6,256 nt of DNA. It comes from Rickettsiales bacterium UBA1997. Lineage in GTDB: Bacteria > Pseudomonadota > Alphaproteobacteria > Rickettsiales > UBA1997. The translations under genes were made by a program, and so were the position numbers. Below are positions 4,816 through 6,256 of this stretch, piece after piece. The DNA is taken from the NCBI GenBank assembly GCA_002335845.1, contig DDCV01000014.1, positions 1 through 6,256 on the forward strand, given 5' to 3'. Under the pieces are notes generated by a model. The model made no database searches. It saw nothing but the letters and a program-made list of their open reading frames with translations, and was not told where the DNA came from. Position 1 is the stretch's first letter, and each line of letters begins with the position of its first letter.

Positions 4816-6256
4816 TTAATCTAATTTCAATGCTGCTAAAAATGCACTCTGAGGGATTTCAACATTGCCTATTTCTCGCATTTTTTTCTTACCCTTTTTT
4901 TGTTTATCAAGAAGCTTTCTTTTTCTTGAAATATCACCGCCATAGCATTTAGCAGTAACATCTTTGCGCATAGCAGAAACTGTTTCGCGAGCAATTATTT
5001 TGCCGCCAATTGCAGCCTGAATAGCAATAGCAAACATTTGCTTGGGAATTAACTCTTTTAATTTTAGGCAAATTGCTCGACCGCGGCTTTCACTGCGACT
5101 TTTATGCACAACCAATGACAAAGCATCCACTATTTCATTATTAACCAAAATACTAACTTTGGCTAATTCACTTCTTTGATAGTTATCCATTTGCCAATCA
5201 AAACTTGCATAACCTTTGGAACACGATTTTAAGCGATCATAAAAATCGTAAACAATTTCATTAAGCGGCAATCGATAGACTAGCATAGTTCTATCGCCCC
5301 TATAATTTAATTCTTTTTGTATTCCTCTTTTTTGAGTGCACAACTCCAAGATATTGCCAAGATATTCTTCGGGCGTCATTATAGTGGCTATAATCCACGG
5401 CTCTTCCATAAATTCTATCTTGGTTGGATCTGGCATGTCGGCTGGGGAGTGAACTTCAAGAATCTCGCCATTTCTTTGATGTATCTTATAAATTACTGAA
5501 GGAGCTGTAGTGATAAGATCAAGATCAAATTCTCGCTCTAGCCTTTCTTGCACAATTTCTAAGTGCAATAATCCAAGAAAGCCGCAGCGAAAACCATAGC
5601 CCAAAGCTGAAGAAGTCTCTGGCTCAAACTCAAAGCTAGCGTCGTTAAGATGAAGCTTGGCTAATGCATCACGAAATTTCTCAAAGTCAGAAGCATCGAT
5701 TGGAAAAATTCCACAAAAAACTACCGATTGATTTTGCTTAAAGCCCTTCAATGGCTGTGTTGTATCGTCACCATTTAAAACCAAAGTATCGCCAACCTTG
5801 CAATCTGCCACCTCTTTAATTTGCGCATTTATAAAACCTACTTCACCAGCTGATAAATCTTCGCAAGCGAATTTTTTTGGCGCAAAAAAACCAACGGAGT
5901 CAACTTGATATGAGTTGCCATTGGAAAGCATTTTCATTTTTTGCCCCCTTTTAATTGAGCCATCGATAATACGCGCCAAAATTATAACGCCAAGATAAGG
6001 ATCATACCAGCTATCAACTAAAAGCGCTTTGAAAGGTGCATTTTTGTCTCCCTTAGGCGCTGGTAGATTTTTAACAATTGATTCCAAGGTTTCTTTAATT
6101 CCAACTCCAGTTTTTGCTGACACTAAAATTCCATCAGAAGTATCGATACCAATCACATCTTCAATCTGAGTTTTTACTCGCTCTGGATCAGCAGCTGGCA
6201 AATCAATTTTATTTAAAACAGGAATAATTTCGTGATTAATTTCTAATGCCTGATAA
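4816..6256 (-). CDS. lepA: Elongation factor 4 (LepA), N-terminus cut by window edge
   Basis: LepA is a ribosome-associated translational GTPase, peripherally membrane-linked, implicated in back-translocation and in 30S assembly or initiation. The frame runs unbroken to the right edge; 479 codons are present of about 600, and the missing part would carry G1-G3 of the GTPase domain. Visible are G4 NKID (6202-6213), G5 SAK shortly after, the [10 protein letters not shown] segment typical of alphaproteobacterial LepA, the beta-barrel domain II ([14 protein letters not shown] onwards), the EF-G-like domains, and the LepA-specific C-terminal domain ending [30 protein letters not shown]. The TTG at 6199-6201 is the internal Leu of NKIDLP, not a start, because conserved LepA sequence continues upstream. 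The stop is two bases from the DUF3800 start, suggesting one transcript. Confidence 0.97.
   Translation of the reverse strand, partial: YQALEINHEIIPVLNKIDLPAADPERVKTQIEDVIGIDTSDGILVSAKTGVGIKETLESIVKNLPAPKGDKNAPFKALLVDSWYDPYLGVIILARIIDGSIKRGQKMKMLSNGNSYQVDSVGFFAPKKFACEDLSAGEVGFINAQIKEVADCKVGDTLVLNGDDTTQPLKGFKQNQSVVFCGIFPIDASDFEKFRDALAKLHLNDASFEFEPETSSALGYGFRCGFLGLLHLEIVQERLEREFDLDLITTAPSVIYKIHQRNGEILEVHSPADMPDPTKIEFMEEPWIIATIMTPEEYLGNILELCTQKRGIQKELNYRGDRTMLVYRLPLNEIVYDFYDRLKSCSKGYASFDWQMDNYQRSELAKVSILVNNEIVDALSLVVHKSRSESRGRAICLKLKELIPKQMFAIAIQAAIGGKIIARETVSAMRKDVTAKCYGGDISRKRKLLDKQKKGKKKMREIGNVEIPQSAFLAALKLD

Noticed and set aside
5317..5499. 60-codon plus-strand open frame inside lepA
   Set aside because: Antisense to conserved LepA coding sequence; no supporting signals.
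6199..6201. TTG as the start codon of lepA
   Set aside because: This codon is the Leu of NKIDLP; conserved LepA residues continue upstream in frame to the window edge, so the gene is cut by the window, not started here.

Overview
The window is AT-rich DNA. Its housekeeping genes read like those of an alphaproteobacterium: the LepA segment around the NKID/SAK motifs, the short RNase D without an HRDC domain, the stand-alone HisI cyclohydrolase and the HisF sequence all fit. The low GC and tight, often overlapping gene spacing suggest a streamlined lineage, possibly in or near Rickettsiales. Two histidine biosynthesis genes argue against a typical Rickettsia-like parasite. The taxonomic placement is inference only.

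Every protein gene lies on the minus strand. From the right edge leftwards: a 5'-truncated lepA (elongation factor 4), then 2 bases later a DUF3800 protein, then a short convergent zone holding a plus-strand structured RNA gene. Next comes a compact run of five genes: hisI, rnd, a cytochrome b561, hisF and cmk. They are joined by a 1-base overlap, gaps of 12 and 15 bases, and a 4-base overlap. A 94-base intergenic stretch follows, with a near-consensus sigma-70 promoter. Last is a charged, coiled-coil-like protein of unknown function, open at the left window edge.

The most interesting part is 3904-4028. A TTGACA-17-TATTAT promoter on the plus strand points at an RNA of about 91 nt, and the predicted first base coincides with the first base of a 10-position terminal stem (one U-U mismatch). 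Length, paired ends and an AGCAGCC element beside a small apical hairpin resemble the small bacterial SRP RNA (4.5S, ffs). The 5' side of the expected conserved loop is not canonical, so this identification is tentative. The 3' arm of this RNA overlaps, antisense, the last codons of the DUF3800 gene.

Functionally, HisI and HisF perform the third and the imidazole-glycerol-phosphate-forming steps of histidine synthesis. Cmk recycles CMP/dCMP, RNase D trims structured RNA 3' ends, cytochrome b561 is a membrane di-heme electron carrier, and LepA acts on ribosomes. They are linked by position rather than by one pathway. The DUF3800 gene and the left-edge gene look like the accessory components.
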